Assembly (NCBI RefSeq): GCF_000735345.1
Contig: NZ_JMPJ01000058.1
Span: 1 to 41,606, forward strand
Reading direction: 5' to 3'
DNA length: 41,606 nt
Source: Ewingella americana ATCC 33852
GTDB taxonomy: Bacteria > Pseudomonadota > Gammaproteobacteria > Enterobacterales > Enterobacteriaceae
A program made the translations under genes and the position numbers. This document shows positions 25,163-35,472 of this stretch, piece after piece (position 1 is the stretch's first letter; the number at the start of each line of letters is the position of its first letter). Under the pieces are notes generated by a model, which was not told the DNA's origin, did no database searches, and worked only from the letters and a program-made list of their open reading frames with translations.

Positions 25163-25651
25163 CTATTTGAAAGCAGGAGGAGCGCGGGGCTGTGAATCAG
25201 GGTAGAAAGCAGTGGGAACAAGGCGGACGGCGGCAAGGCGCGGCGGTGCTCGGCTGGAGGTGCTAGACACCCATAGCATCGGCAGCGCCAACATGTGTAG
25301 CAGCGGCAGGTGGGCCAAAAGAACGCAGTAACCACAGGCTGCACCACTCATGTCGCCGGGCATCATCATCCCCAGCCCCATATCGTGCATGGGCATGGAA
25401 TTTTGATGAGCCGCCGTATCAGCCATTTCATCATGCGACATTGGCATGTCGGGCTCTGTCATCTCTGACATATCCATCGCTGCCATCGGCATTTCTGCCA
25501 TCGACATACCGGGCATCATTGAATGCGACATGCCAGCAGTCACCAGTGATTTAGACACCACCGGAGCGATAAATAACATCAGGATGGCCAGAATCCCAAG
25601 CCAGGCAGGAAAAAGGCTGTGCCTGTGCTTTATCTGGCTAAGTGAGAGCAT
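25163..25651 (-). CDS. DUF2946-like membrane-associated protein, Met-rich
   Basis: 162 residues. An N-terminal hydrophobic segment (about 16-33) may be a signal anchor; next comes a Met-rich stretch with about 20 Met in residues 41-101 plus scattered His and Asp; then a CGYC motif (106-109) followed by a hydrophobic segment (LLAHLPLLHMLALPMLW), the DUF2946 signature. Domain assignment is by pattern only. 94 bp upstream of the PepSY gene in the same orientation, probably co-transcribed. Together they suggest periplasmic metal, most likely copper, handling. ATG 25651 has only a weak ribosome site. Confidence 0.8.
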   Translation of the reverse strand: MLSLSQIKHRHSLFPAWLGILAILMLFIAPVVSKSLVTAGMSHSMMPGMSMAEMPMAAMDMSEMTEPDMPMSHDEMADTAAHQNSMPMHDMGLGMMMPGDMSGAACGYCVLLAHLPLLHMLALPMLWVSSTSSRAPPRLAAVRLVPTAFYPDSQPRAPPAFK

Positions 25652-25763
25652 TGCATCTTAGTTATAAAAGTATCTACAGAGTGAAAAGAAAGCGGCGGAA
25701 TTGTACCTGATTAGTTAAGTAGTTTGTAGCTATTGAGGCGCTGGGGAGTGTGACGACGGGCAT

Positions 25764-25792
25764 AAAAAAACCCGCTCGATGGCGGGTTTTTT
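25764..25792 (-). terminator. Terminator downstream of fabB, potentially bidirectional
   Basis: CCCGC (25771-25775) pairs with GCGGG (25782-25786), extended by A7/T6 flanks. The hairpin is symmetric, so it could work both ways; the upstream fabB gene on the minus strand is the obvious user, with its stop 17 nt away. Confidence 0.85.
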
Positions 25793-25808
25793 AAAGAGTA
25801 CGACGAGA

Positions 25809-27029
25809 TTACTTGTCGTTTTTCAGCTTACGCATTACCAGCGTGGCGTTAGTGCCGCCGAAGCCGAAGCTGTTAGACATCACGGTAGTCAGCTCGCGTT
25901 GAGTTGGCTTAGTGATGATGTCCATGCCTTCAGCCTGCTCATCGAGGTTTTCGATGTTGATGCTTGGTGCGATGAAGTTATTTTCAGCCATCAGTAAGGT
26001 GTAGATAGCTTCCTGCACGCCAGCGGCACCCAGAGAGTGGCCTGTCATCGCTTTGGTAGAAGACAGAGCTGGCGTTGTAGCGCCGAACACTTCGCGGATT
26101 GCGCCGAGTTCTTTCACGTCGCCTACTGGAGTAGAAGTGCCGTGGACGTTGACGTAGTCAATCGGGGTATCAACACCCTGCATTGCCATCTTCATACAAC
26201 GTACTGCGCCTTCGCCTGATGGAGCAACCATGTCTGCGCCGTCAGAAGTCGCGCCGTAGCCAACGATTTCTGCGTAGATGTGCGCGCCACGTGCCAGAGC
26301 GTGTTCCAGCTCTTCCACAACAACCATACCGCCGCCGCCAGCGATGACGAAACCGTCACGGGCTTTATCGTAGGTACGGGAAGCTTTATCTGGAGTGTCG
26401 TTGTAGCTGGTAGAGAGTGCGCCCATGGCGTCGAACTCACAGGCCATTTCCCAGCACAGCTCTTCGCCGCCACCGGCAAAGACCACGTCTTGCTTACCGA
26501 GCTGAATCATTTCTACCGCGTTACCGATGCAGTGAGCAGAGGTCGCACAAGCAGAGCTGATCGAATAGTTAACGCCACGAATTTTGAACGGAGTCGCGAG
26601 GCAAGCAGAAACGCCAGAAGCCATCGCCTTAGTCACCATATAAGGACCCACGCCGCGCAGACCTTTAGCACGCATGCCGTCTGAACCCGCAACTTGGTTA
26701 CGTGGTGAACCGCCGCCGGAACCTGCGATCAGGCCGGTACGCTCGTTAGAAACCATCTCAGGCGTCAGACCAGAATCTTCGATAGCCTGCTGCATGGACA
26801 GATAAGCGTAGATAGAAGCATCACTCATGAAACGCACGACCTTACGATCGATAAGCCCTGCGGTGTCTAACTTAACATCACCCCAGACATGGCTACGCAT
26901 TCCGGCATCTTTCAACTCTTGCGAGAAGGTGATCCCTGAGCGCCCTTCTTGCAGGGAGTTAAGTACTTCCTGCTTGTTGTTACCGATGCTCGAGATGATA
27001 CCCAGGCCAGTAATGACTGCACGTTTCAT
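25809..27029 (-). CDS. fabB: 3-oxoacyl-[ACP] synthase I (KAS I)
   Basis: Condensing enzyme required for unsaturated fatty acid elongation. 406 residues as in E. coli. The active-site cysteine is C161 in [14 protein letters not shown]; the two catalytic histidines are in [12 protein letters not shown] and [16 protein letters not shown] start with AAGAGG upstream. Its promoter carries FadR and FabR sites (27073-27113), so regulation resembles E. coli. Confidence 0.98.
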   Translation of the reverse strand: MKRAVITGLGIISSIGNNKQEVLNSLQEGRSGITFSQELKDAGMRSHVWGDVKLDTAGLIDRKVVRFMSDASIYAYLSMQQAIEDSGLTPEMVSNERTGLIAGSGGGSPRNQVAGSDGMRAKGLRGVGPYMVTKAMASGVSACLATPFKIRGVNYSISSACATSAHCIGNAVEMIQLGKQDVVFAGGGEELCWEMACEFDAMGALSTSYNDTPDKASRTYDKARDGFVIAGGGGMVVVEELEHALARGAHIYAEIVGYGATSDGADMVAPSGEGAVRCMKMAMQGVDTPIDYVNVHGTSTPVGDVKELGAIREVFGATTPALSSTKAMTGHSLGAAGVQEAIYTLLMAENNFIAPSINIENLDEQAEGMDIITKPTQRELTTVMSNSFGFGGTNATLVMRKLKNDK

Positions 27030-27072
27030 TTAATACCTCTTGTACTATTAACTATTCGGGATTTCGTGACGC

Positions 27073-27113
27073 ACTCTAGCGTACAGTTGTACGCCGAACA
27101 AGTCCGATCAGCA
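27073..27113 (-). promoter_or_regulatory. fabB promoter with FabR and FadR operators
   Basis: On the minus strand a -35 TTGTTC (plus 27096-27101) and a -10 TAGAGT (27073-27078) are 17 nt apart. The spacer is filled by a perfect dyad GCGTACA-GT-TGTACGC (27079-27094), the FabR type of operator. Overlapping the -35 is TGCTGATCGGACTTGTT (27097-27113), matching the FadR consensus AACTGGTCNGACNTGTT at 12 of 15 fixed positions. In E. coli FadR activates and FabR represses fabB; the geometry here fits that. Confidence 0.85.
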
Positions 27114-27198
27114 ATTCCTTGTGTAAATCGCAGTAAATTTGCGCGAGGTCAAACTGGCCGTTAAACTTCGGCATCGCCTTGAACTGAGGGAGTTTCAC

Positions 27199-29235
27199 GT
27201 GAGCCACACCCCAATCCAGCCCGCCGAATTAAGTTGGAACGAACAGGGTACACCTGTTTCCCGACATTTTGATGACGTCTATTTTTCCAACCAAAACGGC
27301 CTGCTGGAAACCCGCCACGTCTTTCTAAACGGTAACGGATTCCCACAACGCTTTGCCGAACATCCGCGCTCAGTCTGCGTCATTGCAGAAACTGGGTTCG
27401 GCACCGGCCTGAACTTTCTCACTCTGTGGCAAGCCTTTGATGACTTTAGCCAGCAGCAGCCCGAAGCGCGGCTAAAACGCCTGCATTTCATTAGCTTCGA
27501 GAAATTCCCACTCTCCGTAAATGATCTAACAGCAGCGTTAGCCCAGTGGCCTGAACTTTCTGAATATGCCAGCCAGCTTATCGCCCAGTGGCCGCTGCCT
27601 TTTTCCGGCTGCCACCGCCTGTTGCTAGATAACGGGCGCATCACTCTCGACCTGTGGTTCGGCGATGTTACTACCCTGCTTCCTGCTTGTGACAGCAGTA
27701 TGAATCAGCAGGTTGATGCCTGGTTTTTAGACGGTTTTGCCCCTTCTAAAAACCCCGATATGTGGACTCCAGAGCTGTTCGCTAATATGGCGCGGCTTTC
27801 ACGCTCGCAAGGCACGCTGGCAACCTTTACCGTGGCTGGTTTTGTCCGTCGCGGTTTACTCGATGCAGGCTTTGACGTCGGGAAAGTAAAAGGGTTCGGT
27901 CAAAAGAAACATATGCTTAGCGGCGTGATGAATAATCCACTGAATCTGCCCCATTCGGCCCCGTGGTATCAGCGCCCGGCGGCAGAAAACACACAAGACA
28001 TTGCTATTATCGGCGGCGGCGTCGCCAGTGCCGTGCTGGCGCTGGCGCTGCTGCGTCGCGACTTTAACGTCACCCTTTATTGTGCCGATGACCAACCGGC
28101 TCAGGGTGCTTCGGGGAATCGTCAGGGCGCGGTTTATCCGCTGCTTAATGGTAAAAGCGACGCGCTGGAGCGCTTCTTCTCGCACGCATTCACCTTCGCA
28201 CGCCGCCAGTATCAGGCTTTAGCGGCAAGTGGCGTCGCGTTCGACCACCAGTGGTGCGGCGTTAGCCAGATTGGCTATGACGTAAAAAGCCAAGGCAAGA
28301 TTGATAAGATCCTCGCAGGAGAACTGCCCGCCGAGCTCGCCGCCGCCCTCACCCAGCAGCAGCTGACAGAAGCCAGCGGGTTGGAGTGTCATCACGGCGG
28401 GATAAACTATCCGCTGGGCGGTTGGCTCTGCCCTGCTCAACTGACCACTGAGTTAATTCGGCTGGCGCAGACTCTGGGCCTGAAGGCGCACTTCAACCGG
28501 CCGGTCACTGCGCTACAACAAACGGCGGGCAGCGGCTGGGCGATGACCTTCGCCGATGGCGAAACCGTGCAGCATGAGAGTCTGGTATTGGCGAATGGCG
28601 CGAACATTACTGATTTCCAGCAAACCGAGAAGCTGCCGGTGTACGCCGTCGGCGGGCAGGTTTCACATATTCCCACCACGCCGGAACTGCAAAAGCTTAA
28701 ACAAGTGCTGTGCTATGACGGCTACCTCACGCCGGTTAACCCACTGAATCAGCACCATTGCATTGGCGCGAGCTATCACCGGGCTGATAAATCGACGGCT
28801 TATCGCGAAGATGACCAGCAACAGAACCGCCAGCGGCTGATTGATTGCTTGCCGCAAGCCGACTGGGCGCGAGAAGTCGACGTGAGCAGCGGCGAAGCCC
28901 GAAATGGCGTGCGCTGCGCGACCCGCGACCACCTGCCGATGGTGGGTGCAGTGGCCGATTATGACGCCATGCTTGAGGCTTATAGCAAACTGGATATCGC
29001 CGTGAAACGCGGCCAGCCGGTGGCCGATGCGCCATACCATCGCAATCTATTCCTGCTTGGGGCGCTGGGTTCGCGTGGGCTAAGTTCAGCCCCGCTGGTA
29101 GCGGAAGTGCTGGCGGCGCAAATCTCGGAGGAGCCGATGCCGCTTGATAGCGAAACGCTGGCGGCGCTTAACCCGCATCGCATGTGGGTAAGAAAGCTGC
29201 TGAAGGGCAAACCGGTAGTGAGCGAAGAGAACTGA
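27199..29235 (+). CDS. mnmC: Bifunctional tRNA 5-methylaminomethyl-2-thiouridine synthesis enzyme MnmC
   Basis: Finishes mnm5s2U34 in tRNA: an N-terminal SAM-dependent methyltransferase ([34 protein letters not shown]) and a C-terminal FAD oxidoreductase beginning at about residue 265 ([32 protein letters not shown]). Start is GTG 27199, preceded by GAGGGAG at a proper distance; 678 residues (E. coli 668). The upstream in-frame ATG at 27139 lacks such a site. Divergent from fabB. Confidence 0.97.
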   Translation: MSHTPIQPAELSWNEQGTPVSRHFDDVYFSNQNGLLETRHVFLNGNGFPQRFAEHPRSVCVIAETGFGTGLNFLTLWQAFDDFSQQQPEARLKRLHFISFEKFPLSVNDLTAALAQWPELSEYASQLIAQWPLPFSGCHRLLLDNGRITLDLWFGDVTTLLPACDSSMNQQVDAWFLDGFAPSKNPDMWTPELFANMARLSRSQGTLATFTVAGFVRRGLLDAGFDVGKVKGFGQKKHMLSGVMNNPLNLPHSAPWYQRPAAENTQDIAIIGGGVASAVLALALLRRDFNVTLYCADDQPAQGASGNRQGAVYPLLNGKSDALERFFSHAFTFARRQYQALAASGVAFDHQWCGVSQIGYDVKSQGKIDKILAGELPAELAAALTQQQLTEASGLECHHGGINYPLGGWLCPAQLTTELIRLAQTLGLKAHFNRPVTALQQTAGSGWAMTFADGETVQHESLVLANGANITDFQQTEKLPVYAVGGQVSHIPTTPELQKLKQVLCYDGYLTPVNPLNQHHCIGASYHRADKSTAYREDDQQQNRQRLIDCLPQADWAREVDVSSGEARNGVRCATRDHLPMVGAVADYDAMLEAYSKLDIAVKRGQPVADAPYHRNLFLLGALGSRGLSSAPLVAEVLAAQISEEPMPLDSETLAALNPHRMWVRKLLKGKPVVSEEN

Positions 29236-29243
29236 CAGAATTG

Positions 29244-29272
29244 ACAAAGGGCCTGATGGCCCTTTGTTTTTA
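29244..29272 (+). terminator. Rho-independent terminator of mnmC
   Basis: Perfect 10-bp stem ACAAAGGGCC (29244-29253) / GGCCCTTTGT (29258-29267) with loop TGAT, followed by TTTTTAC. Nine nt after the mnmC stop. Confidence 0.92.
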
Positions 29273-29286
29273 CAAGGTATGACTGA

Positions 29287-29571
29287 TTATTTGGCTTCTG
29301 GCAGAGACGCCTGATAGAGGTTTTCCCACATGCCGAGCACCAGAACCTGATCGCGCGGAGAGAGTTCCCCGGCCTTGATGGCATTATCTAGGCTGTGTTG
29401 CACCCGTACTTTCAATGCTTCGGCAGTGTGTTCGCCGTTCTCTTCCGCGTCGGCAACCGCCACGGTCAGATGGCCTCGCAGATAGCCACTGGCGAACAGC
29501 TCATCATCGCTGGCGCTTTCAACCATGTCGTCAATCAGCGTCAAAATACGCGCTTCAAATTCTGCGATCAT
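29287..29571 (-). CDS. yfcL: YfcL family protein
   Basis: 94-residue conserved protein of unknown function (E. coli 92). Start ATG 29571 ([18 protein letters not shown]) with GAGGA upstream; an adjacent TTG is unlikely. The signature [20 protein letters not shown] and C-terminal [10 protein letters not shown]...MWENLYQ are conserved. Last gene of the prmB-to-yfcL run. Confidence 0.93.
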   Translation of the reverse strand: MIAEFEARILTLIDDMVESASDDELFASGYLRGHLTVAVADAEENGEHTAEALKVRVQHSLDNAIKAGELSPRDQVLVLGMWENLYQASLPEAK

Positions 29572-29603
29572 CAATCATCCTCAATTATTCAATATTCAGA
29601 AAT

Positions 29604-30161
29604 TCATTCTAGCGGTTGCAGCGCTGGGAAATCTGCCGCCGTCAAAGGTGCCGTATTGTAAAACGATTGTAACGCTTTTATAAAGCGTGCCGGTCTGGCT
29701 GGAATGCCTTGTTGCAACACTCGCAGCACTTCTTCGCGGACTTTATTGTGGAAAGCCACGCGGTCCGGTTCACAATCGCCGCTCAGGTTGTCACAACTGA
29801 CGTTAAAGCGGAACCCGGCGGCGGCGCAAAATAGCCACTCATAGGATTGAGGCTTAATTTCGACCTTTTCAAATTCACTTTGGGTTTGCGCGTCACGGCC
29901 GTCCGGGCAGTACCAGTAACCAAAATCCACCAGCTTGCGGCGCTCGGCCCCGGCCACACACCAGTGGGAGATTTCATGCAATCCGCTGGCGTAATAACCA
30001 TGCGCAAAAACGATGCGGTTGAAATCTTCCTGCTCGTCGGCAGGCAGGTAAATCGGCTCGTCATCACCTTTAATCAGCCGCGTGTTGAATTCCTCATAGA
30101 AGCAGGAATCAAAAATCTGGATTAATTGATGATAATTATGGGTTTCTGTTGAATCGGACAT
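29604..30161 (-). CDS. epmC: Elongation factor P hydroxylase EpmC
   Basis: Hydroxylates the beta-lysyl-lysine of EF-P, the last step of its modification. 185 residues (E. coli 182). Non-haem metal ligands are expected in HGYYASGLHEISHWCVAG (H54, H62, H66, an HExxH arrangement). Lies 32 bp before yfcL. The partner genes epmA and epmB are not in the window. Confidence 0.95.
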   Translation of the reverse strand: MSDSTETHNYHQLIQIFDSCFYEEFNTRLIKGDDEPIYLPADEQEDFNRIVFAHGYYASGLHEISHWCVAGAERRKLVDFGYWYCPDGRDAQTQSEFEKVEIKPQSYEWLFCAAAGFRFNVSCDNLSGDCEPDRVAFHNKVREEVLRVLQQGIPARPARFIKALQSFYNTAPLTAADFPALQPLE

Positions 30162-30268
30162 AGTTGCTGCAAAACTCTATCAAGTGAAATTAGGGGCAGA
30201 TACTCCCCTATTTAAAAATTGTTTTTACTGATATTGATCAGTGATTTGCCTCAGTGACTAGCCTGTTG

Positions 30269-31069
30269 CTACAGGTGCAAACTGAGCCACTGGTAAATCT
30301 CAGCACCGTGGCTGTCGTAAATCAGCTTGCAGCTCATCACCGTCGAGACGCAGACCACCATCGGGCGGATCATCTTCTGCCCTTTGGATAGCACCATGCG
30401 AGCCCCGAGGCGCGCGCCGATAAACTGCCCGGCCAGCATCACCAAGCCAATACTCCAAATCACTTTATGGCCCATGATGAAGAACAGCAGGCCGCCGAAG
30501 TTAGAGGTGAAGTTCAGCACTTTGGCGTGTGCCGTGGCTTTGGCAAGGTTAAAGCCGCACAGCATCACAAAGCCCAGCGCGTAGAAAGAGCCCGCGCCCG
30601 GCCCGAAAAAGCCGTCGTAAAAGCCGACGCAGCCACCGCCGACCAGTGCATAAGGCAGCGCGGACAAACGGCGCTGGCGGTCGCTTTCACCCAATCTTGG
30701 CGTCAGCAGAAAATAGAGACCAATGCAGATGATCAGCAGCGGCAGGATCTGCCGGAGCATGTCTGCCCGCAGGTGCTGAATCAAAATCGCGCCCAATACC
30801 GAGCCTACAAAGGTGCAGGCAATATTGAGCTTTTGGTCGTTTAGGTTCACCACGCCACGGCGCACAAAGTACAGGCTGGCGGAGAAGGAGCCGCCGACCG
30901 CCGAGAGCTTGTTGGTGGCAATTGCCTGAGCGGGAGAAACCCCCGCCGCCAGCAGTGCCGGTAAGCTGAGTAAACCTCCGCCCCCGGCTATTGAATCAAT
31001 AAACCCCGCTAAAACAGCCACTAAAAACAGAACGCCTACTACCCAAGGGGCAACAATCAACCAATCCAT
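30269..31069 (-). CDS. yfcA: TauE/SafE (TSUP) family membrane transporter YfcA
   Basis: 266-residue inner-membrane protein with about eight hydrophobic segments. The TSUP repeats are clear: AGFIDSIAGGGGLLSLPALLAAGVSPAQAIATNKL in the first half and GFYDGFFGPGAGSFYALGFV in the second. Members move sulfite, sulfoacetate or other organosulfur anions; the substrate of YfcA is not established. 46 bp after mepA in the same orientation. Confidence 0.94.
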   Translation of the reverse strand: MDWLIVAPWVVGVLFLVAVLAGFIDSIAGGGGLLSLPALLAAGVSPAQAIATNKLSAVGGSFSASLYFVRRGVVNLNDQKLNIACTFVGSVLGAILIQHLRADMLRQILPLLIICIGLYFLLTPRLGESDRQRRLSALPYALVGGGCVGFYDGFFGPGAGSFYALGFVMLCGFNLAKATAHAKVLNFTSNFGGLLFFIMGHKVIWSIGLVMLAGQFIGARLGARMVLSKGQKMIRPMVVCVSTVMSCKLIYDSHGAEIYQWLSLHL

Positions 31070-31115
31070 TTTTCTTTTTGTCTCGCTCTATAAAGCGGGG
31101 AATGTTCAATAGCGA

Positions 31116-31970
31116 TTAGAGCACGTGTTTATCCAGCAGCGCCTGACAAGAAGGCGGCAACGGAGGTGGCTCTTTTTTCACTGGCGTACCCGTGCCCGGT
31201 TTAGGTGGCAGGAACCAACTTTGCAGTTCCGCACCGCAACCATCTCCCGGAGGAGGCGGAGCCTGATCTTCACATTCTAGGCTGCCCGCAGGGCAACGCA
31301 GACGGACGTGCATATGCGCACGATGACCAAACCATGGGCGAACCTTGTGCAGCCAAGCACGATCCGTTCCAGCATCAGCACACAGCTGCTGCTTAATGGC
31401 TGGATTGACGAAGATGCGCGTCACGTCGTTGTCCTGCGCGGCCAGCTTGATCAGCGTTTCAATGCGCGGTTGCCACTGTCTCTGGTTTACGGTTTTGCCG
31501 TCAGCATTAACCAAATCAATCGGCTGCGGCTTGAGCAGCATCTGCTCGCTCCAGCGCTGACGCGGCAGTTGCAGCCAGATATCGACATCCAAACCCGACT
31601 GGTGGCTAGCATGTCCACTGCTAAAACGACCACCGGCGGGCATCGCCATATCGCCAATCAGCATGGTGCCAAGACCTTTATCCGTCGCCTGAAGTCCCAG
31701 ACGTTTGATAAAAGCCAGCAGGTCAGGCTGGCCGAAATAGCGGCGCTGGTCGGTGCGCATCACCTGATAATTTGGCGAATTCAGCGGCAGAGGCTGGGCA
31801 CCAATCTGGCAGCCATTGGCGAAACCGCCGATAGCCTGCGGCGTTCCCGCCACCGGATGGGTGATTTTTTGCCAAGGCGTTACCGCCAGAGCGGGCGCGC
31901 AAAACGCCAGCGCCAGCAGGCCAGCGCAGGCCGTTTTGAACAGATTTGCCGTCATGAAAGCAGGTTTCAT
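31116..31970 (-). CDS. mepA: Penicillin-insensitive murein endopeptidase
   Basis: Periplasmic zinc endopeptidase (family M74/LAS) that cleaves D-Ala-mDAP cross-links. 284 residues (E. coli 274). Signal peptide to about residue 29 ([16 protein letters not shown]). Metal ligands are in [14 protein letters not shown] and [10 protein letters not shown]. Paired cysteines and a proline-rich tail ([10 protein letters not shown]...) follow. ATG 31970 has AAGGTGG upstream; an ATG five codons later is possible. 25 bp after aroC. Confidence 0.96.
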   Translation of the reverse strand: MKPAFMTANLFKTACAGLLALAFCAPALAVTPWQKITHPVAGTPQAIGGFANGCQIGAQPLPLNSPNYQVMRTDQRRYFGQPDLLAFIKRLGLQATDKGLGTMLIGDMAMPAGGRFSSGHASHQSGLDVDIWLQLPRQRWSEQMLLKPQPIDLVNADGKTVNQRQWQPRIETLIKLAAQDNDVTRIFVNPAIKQQLCADAGTDRAWLHKVRPWFGHRAHMHVRLRCPAGSLECEDQAPPPPGDGCGAELQSWFLPPKPGTGTPVKKEPPPLPPSCQALLDKHVL

Positions 31971-31995
31971 CGGTTTACCACCTTTGATTAGCCAA

Positions 31996-33081
31996 TCACC
32001 AACGCGGAACGCTTGAGTTCACATCACCGTTTTGAGCACGTTGACGCAGCAAGTGGTCCATCAGCACGATAGCCATCATCGCTTCGGCGATTGGCACGGC
32101 GCGGATACCAACGCAAGGGTCGTGGCGACCTTTGGTTATCATCTCCACCTGCTCCCCTTCGCGGTTAATGGTGCGCCCCGGAACGGTGATGCTAGAGGTC
32201 GGTTTCAACGCAATATGCGCGATAACCGGCTGACCGCTGCTGATACCGCCGAGAATGCCGCCTGCGTGGTTGCTTTCAAAGCCGTTTGGTGTGATTTCGT
32301 CACGGTTTTCGCTGCCGCGCTTGGTGACTACGGCAAAACCGTCGCCAATTTCCACGCCTTTCACCGCGTTGATGCTCATCAGCGCGTGAGCCAAATCAGC
32401 GTCAAGACGGTCGAAGACCGGCTCGCCGAGGCCCGCTGGCAGGTTTTCCGCCATCACGGTAATTTTCGCGCCGATAGAGTCACCGGCCTTTTTCAGCTCG
32501 CGCATCAGTTCGTCCAATGCTTCCAGCTTGGACTCATCCGGGCAGAAGAAGGGGTTGGTTTCTACCAAGTCCCAATCTTTCAACTCACAGCTGACATCGC
32601 CAATCTGTGCCAGATAGCCACGGACTTTTACGCCAAATTTTTGCGCCAGATATTTCTTGGCGACGGCACCTGCGGCAACGCGCATGGCGGTTTCACGGGC
32701 AGAAGAACGGCCGCCGCCGCGATAGTCGCGCACGCCATATTTCTGCTCGTAGGTGTAGTCAGCGTGTCCCGGACGGAAAACGTCTTTAATCGCGCTGTAA
32801 TCCTGAGAACGCTGGTCAGTATTCTCAATGATCAGGCCGATGCTGGTGCCGGTAGTGACACCTTCGAACACGCCGGAGAGGATCTTCACCTGATCCGGTT
32901 CGCGGCGCTGGGTGGTGTAGCGCGACGTGCCCGGACGACGACGATCAAGATCGTGCTGTAAATCGGCTTCGGTCAGCGGAATGCCCGGTGGCACGCCGTC
33001 GATGATGCAACCCAAGGCCACGCCGTGGGATTCGCCAAAAGTGGTGACGCGGAAAAACTGCCCAATACTGTTCCCTGCCAT
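31996..33081 (-). CDS. aroC: Chorismate synthase
   Basis: Final step of the shikimate pathway, anti-1,4 elimination of phosphate from EPSP using reduced FMN. 361 residues from ATG 33081 ([20 protein letters not shown]) with AAGGAG upstream. Signature motifs [22 protein letters not shown] and [17 protein letters not shown] are intact. Second gene of the prmB-aroC-mepA run. Confidence 0.98.
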   Translation of the reverse strand: MAGNSIGQFFRVTTFGESHGVALGCIIDGVPPGIPLTEADLQHDLDRRRPGTSRYTTQRREPDQVKILSGVFEGVTTGTSIGLIIENTDQRSQDYSAIKDVFRPGHADYTYEQKYGVRDYRGGGRSSARETAMRVAAGAVAKKYLAQKFGVKVRGYLAQIGDVSCELKDWDLVETNPFFCPDESKLEALDELMRELKKAGDSIGAKITVMAENLPAGLGEPVFDRLDADLAHALMSINAVKGVEIGDGFAVVTKRGSENRDEITPNGFESNHAGGILGGISSGQPVIAHIALKPTSSITVPGRTINREGEQVEMITKGRHDPCVGIRAVPIAEAMMAIVLMDHLLRQRAQNGDVNSSVPRW

Positions 33082-33152
33082 CACGGCTCCTTAACCATTA
33101 TGTTGTTTATTTGATGAGGTGACCGGCTGCGAGGCCCGTCACCCAAAATTTT

Positions 33153-34085
33153 TTAGTCGCGGTAAGCAGTGAAATACTCTGCGCAATCCAGCAACTGCTG
33201 CTTAGTAAGCATAAATACGCCGTCGCCGCCGTTTTCGAATTCCAGCCAAGTAAATGGAATCTCTGGGTACTGTTCCATCAGATGTACCATGCTGTTACCC
33301 ACTTCACAAATCAGCACGCCCTGCTCGGTCAGGTAGTCTGGCGCACAGGCCAGAATGCGGCGAGTCAGCTTCAGACCGTCGGTGCCGGAAGCCAAGCCCA
33401 GCTCAGGCTCGTGGCGATATTCCTGCGGCAGGTCTGACATATCTTCTTCGTCAACGTATGGCGGGTTAGTGACGATCAGGTCGTACTGCAATGACACCAG
33501 TTCGCGGAACAGGTCGGAGCGAATTGGAGTGACCCAGTTCTCGACGCCGTGGGCTTCGATATTGCGTTCGGCAACCGCCAGCGCGTCGGCAGAGATATCT
33601 ACCGCGTCGACTTCCGTTTCCGGGAAAGCATAGGCACAGGCGATGGCAATACAGCCGCTACCGGTACACATGTCGAGAATGTGCTGCGGCTTGTCGCGCA
33701 GGATGCCGGAGAAGCGATTGTCGATCAGTTCGCCAATCGGTGAGCGCGGCACCAGCACGCGTTCGTCAACGTAGAACTCCATGCCGCAGAACCAGGCTTT
33801 GTTAGTCAGGTAGGCGACCGGCACACGCTCGTTAACGCGGCGGATCACGCGCTCAACGATGCGATGACGCTCGCTTGAGGTCAGGCGTGCGGTGTGCATG
33901 TCTTCTGGGATGTCGAGCGGCAGGAACACGCTTGGCAGCACCAGCTGCACGGCTTCATCCCACGGGTTGTCGGTACCATGGCCATAATAAACATTAGCGG
34001 CGTTCAGGCGGCTTACTGTCCAACGCAGCATGTCCTGAATGGTGTGAAGCTCGCCTACGGCTTCATCTACGAATATTTTGTCCAA
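33153..34085 (-). CDS. prmB: Ribosomal protein L3 N5-glutamine methyltransferase
   Basis: Methylates Gln150 of ribosomal protein L3. 310 residues as in E. coli. SAM site [17 protein letters not shown] and the catalytic NPPY ([14 protein letters not shown]) are clear. Start codon is TTG 34085 (TTGGACAAAATA) with AGGAGAG four nt upstream; I believe E. coli prmB also starts with TTG. Heads the aroC-mepA-yfcA-epmC-yfcL run and is divergent from smrB. Confidence 0.97.
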   Translation of the reverse strand: MDKIFVDEAVGELHTIQDMLRWTVSRLNAANVYYGHGTDNPWDEAVQLVLPSVFLPLDIPEDMHTARLTSSERHRIVERVIRRVNERVPVAYLTNKAWFCGMEFYVDERVLVPRSPIGELIDNRFSGILRDKPQHILDMCTGSGCIAIACAYAFPETEVDAVDISADALAVAERNIEAHGVENWVTPIRSDLFRELVSLQYDLIVTNPPYVDEEDMSDLPQEYRHEPELGLASGTDGLKLTRRILACAPDYLTEQGVLICEVGNSMVHLMEQYPEIPFTWLEFENGGDGVFMLTKQQLLDCAEYFTAYRD

Positions 34086-34240
34086 TTTTCTCTCCTGACG
34101 GCAGGCTGGCTTTTAACAGCCCTTTAACCGTGGGTTTACAGTACCTAATTTGCCGCATAGTTTGCCACGAAGCCGGGGACAAATCAGCAGCTATAGGCAG
34201 TTGTTGCGAGAAGTGATGGGAATTTAAGTCTGAGTTTTAG

Positions 34241-34269
34241 TTAACCCTCGACTAATGCGCAGGTACACT
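34241..34269 (+). promoter_or_regulatory. Candidate sigma-70 promoter of smrB
   Basis: -35-like TTAACC (34241-34246) and -10-like TACACT (34264-34269) are separated by 17 nt, each matching consensus at 4 of 6 positions. The start site would be near 34276, 25 nt before the smrB ATG. Confidence 0.5.
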
Positions 34270-34300
34270 GTGAAAATGAACTAAGAATGATGATGAATCC

Positions 34301-34846
34301 ATGAAGAAAAAACATGCGCTAAGCCCGGAGGAAAAGCTGCTTTTCCGTGAAGCCGTGCCGGGGATTAAACGCCTGCAAAATGACACTATTACTCATCGTC
34401 CGGTGCGTAAAAAAGTGACCGAGGTGTCGCCGAAAAAGCTGTTACAAGAACAGGTGGATGCGACTTACTACTTCTCCGACGAATTCCAGCCGATGTTGCA
34501 GGAAGAAGGCCCGGTGCGCCACGTGCGCCCGGATGTCAGCCATTTCGAGTTAAAGAAGCTGCGCCGCGGCGACTACTCGCCGGAGCTGTTCCTCGATTTG
34601 CACGGCCTGACTCAGCACGAAGCCAAGCAGGAGCTGGGCGCGCTGATTGCCGCCTGTCGCCGCGAGCACGTACACTGCGCCTGCGTGATGCACGGTCACG
34701 GCAAGCACATTCTCAAGCAGCAGACGCCGCTGTGGCTGGCGCAGCACCCTGACGTGTTAGCCTTCCATCAAGCACCCAAAGAGCTGGGCGGAACTGCCGC
34801 GCTGTTAGTGTTGATTGAGCTGGATGATAAGCAGCAAGAGCTGTAA
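34301..34846 (+). CDS. smrB: Smr-domain endonuclease SmrB
   Basis: Ribosome-rescue endonuclease that in E. coli cuts mRNA between collided ribosomes. 181 residues (E. coli 183). The C-terminal Smr domain has the expected [11 protein letters not shown] and [16 protein letters not shown] motifs; the basic N-terminus ([16 protein letters not shown]) fits the collided-disome hook region. In E. coli a fimbrial cluster (yfcO-yfcV) lies between smrB and sixA; here they are convergent neighbours. Confidence 0.96.
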   Translation: MKKKHALSPEEKLLFREAVPGIKRLQNDTITHRPVRKKVTEVSPKKLLQEQVDATYYFSDEFQPMLQEEGPVRHVRPDVSHFELKKLRRGDYSPELFLDLHGLTQHEAKQELGALIAACRREHVHCACVMHGHGKHILKQQTPLWLAQHPDVLAFHQAPKELGGTAALLVLIELDDKQQEL

Positions 34847-34876
34847 CTCGCCCGCCGATTGGCAAAAGTAGAAAGC

Positions 34877-34905
34877 AAAAAAGCACAGCCTGAGCTGTGC
34901 TTTTT
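34877..34905. terminator. Bidirectional terminator between smrB and sixA
   Basis: GCACAGC (34883-34889) pairs with GCTGTGC (34894-34900), flanked by A6 and T5 so that both the smrB (plus) and sixA (minus) transcripts see a stem followed by U residues. Confidence 0.88.
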
Positions 34906-34926
34906 CATTTCTAGCGGAGCAAGGTT

Positions 34927-35409
34927 TTAGACTTTCGCCATCACCTGACAAGGGCTGAACTGCCAGTCGAAGGTGCCTTTGCCGGTTTCAGCGTCTAACT
35001 CTACGCTGGCCATCGCTGAGGTGGCGAACATCGGCGGGCAAACCCCCGGACACAACTCGGCGACCAGATAGCCCACCAGCGGCAGGTGTGAGACCACCAG
35101 CACGCTGCTCACGCCCTCCAGCGCCAGCGCATGAAGTTCTTGCGCGACGATGGCCGGATCCCCACCCGGAGTCAGTTCTTTCAGAACTTCCACCTCGTCG
35201 GGCAAGCCGATTGCCTGTTTCACTTTTTCCAGCGTCTGCTGCGCACGTAGATACGGGCTAACCAAAACACGCTGAATATTGATTGCGCGACCTTTCAGCC
35301 ACGCCGCCATATGTACTGATTCGTCACATCCGCACTCGGTAAGAGGTCTTGCCGAATCACTGGCTGCTTCAAGAGCTGCCTCACCGTGACGCATAATCAC
35401 AACTTGCAT
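34927..35409 (-). CDS. sixA: Phosphohistidine phosphatase SixA
   Basis: Histidine-phosphatase family protein that dephosphorylates phosphohistidine, in E. coli acting on the nitrogen-PTS protein NPr. 160 residues. RHG motif MRHGEA with H8; the second catalytic histidine is in LVVSHLPLVGYLVAEL. ATG 35409. Monocistronic, ending at the shared terminator. Confidence 0.95.
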   Translation of the reverse strand: MQVVIMRHGEAALEAASDSARPLTECGCDESVHMAAWLKGRAINIQRVLVSPYLRAQQTLEKVKQAIGLPDEVEVLKELTPGGDPAIVAQELHALALEGVSSVLVVSHLPLVGYLVAELCPGVCPPMFATSAMASVELDAETGKGTFDWQFSPCQVMAKV

Positions 35410-35472
35410 ATTGCACCGCTTTTGTTAACAAAAATAGCGCTATACAGAAACGCCTTGCGTGCTGTATCACCC

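Noticed and set aside
25337-25531. Repeated CAT triplets as a microsatellite or CRISPR-like array
   Set aside because: They encode the Met-rich stretch on the minus strand; spacing is irregular and there are no spacers.
27139-27198. Upstream ATG start for MnmC
   Set aside because: GTG 27199 has GAGGGAG at correct spacing and aligns with the E. coli N-terminus.
32032-32961. 309-codon frame antisense to aroC
   Set aside because: Long, but entirely within aroC and without ribosome site or recognisable domain.
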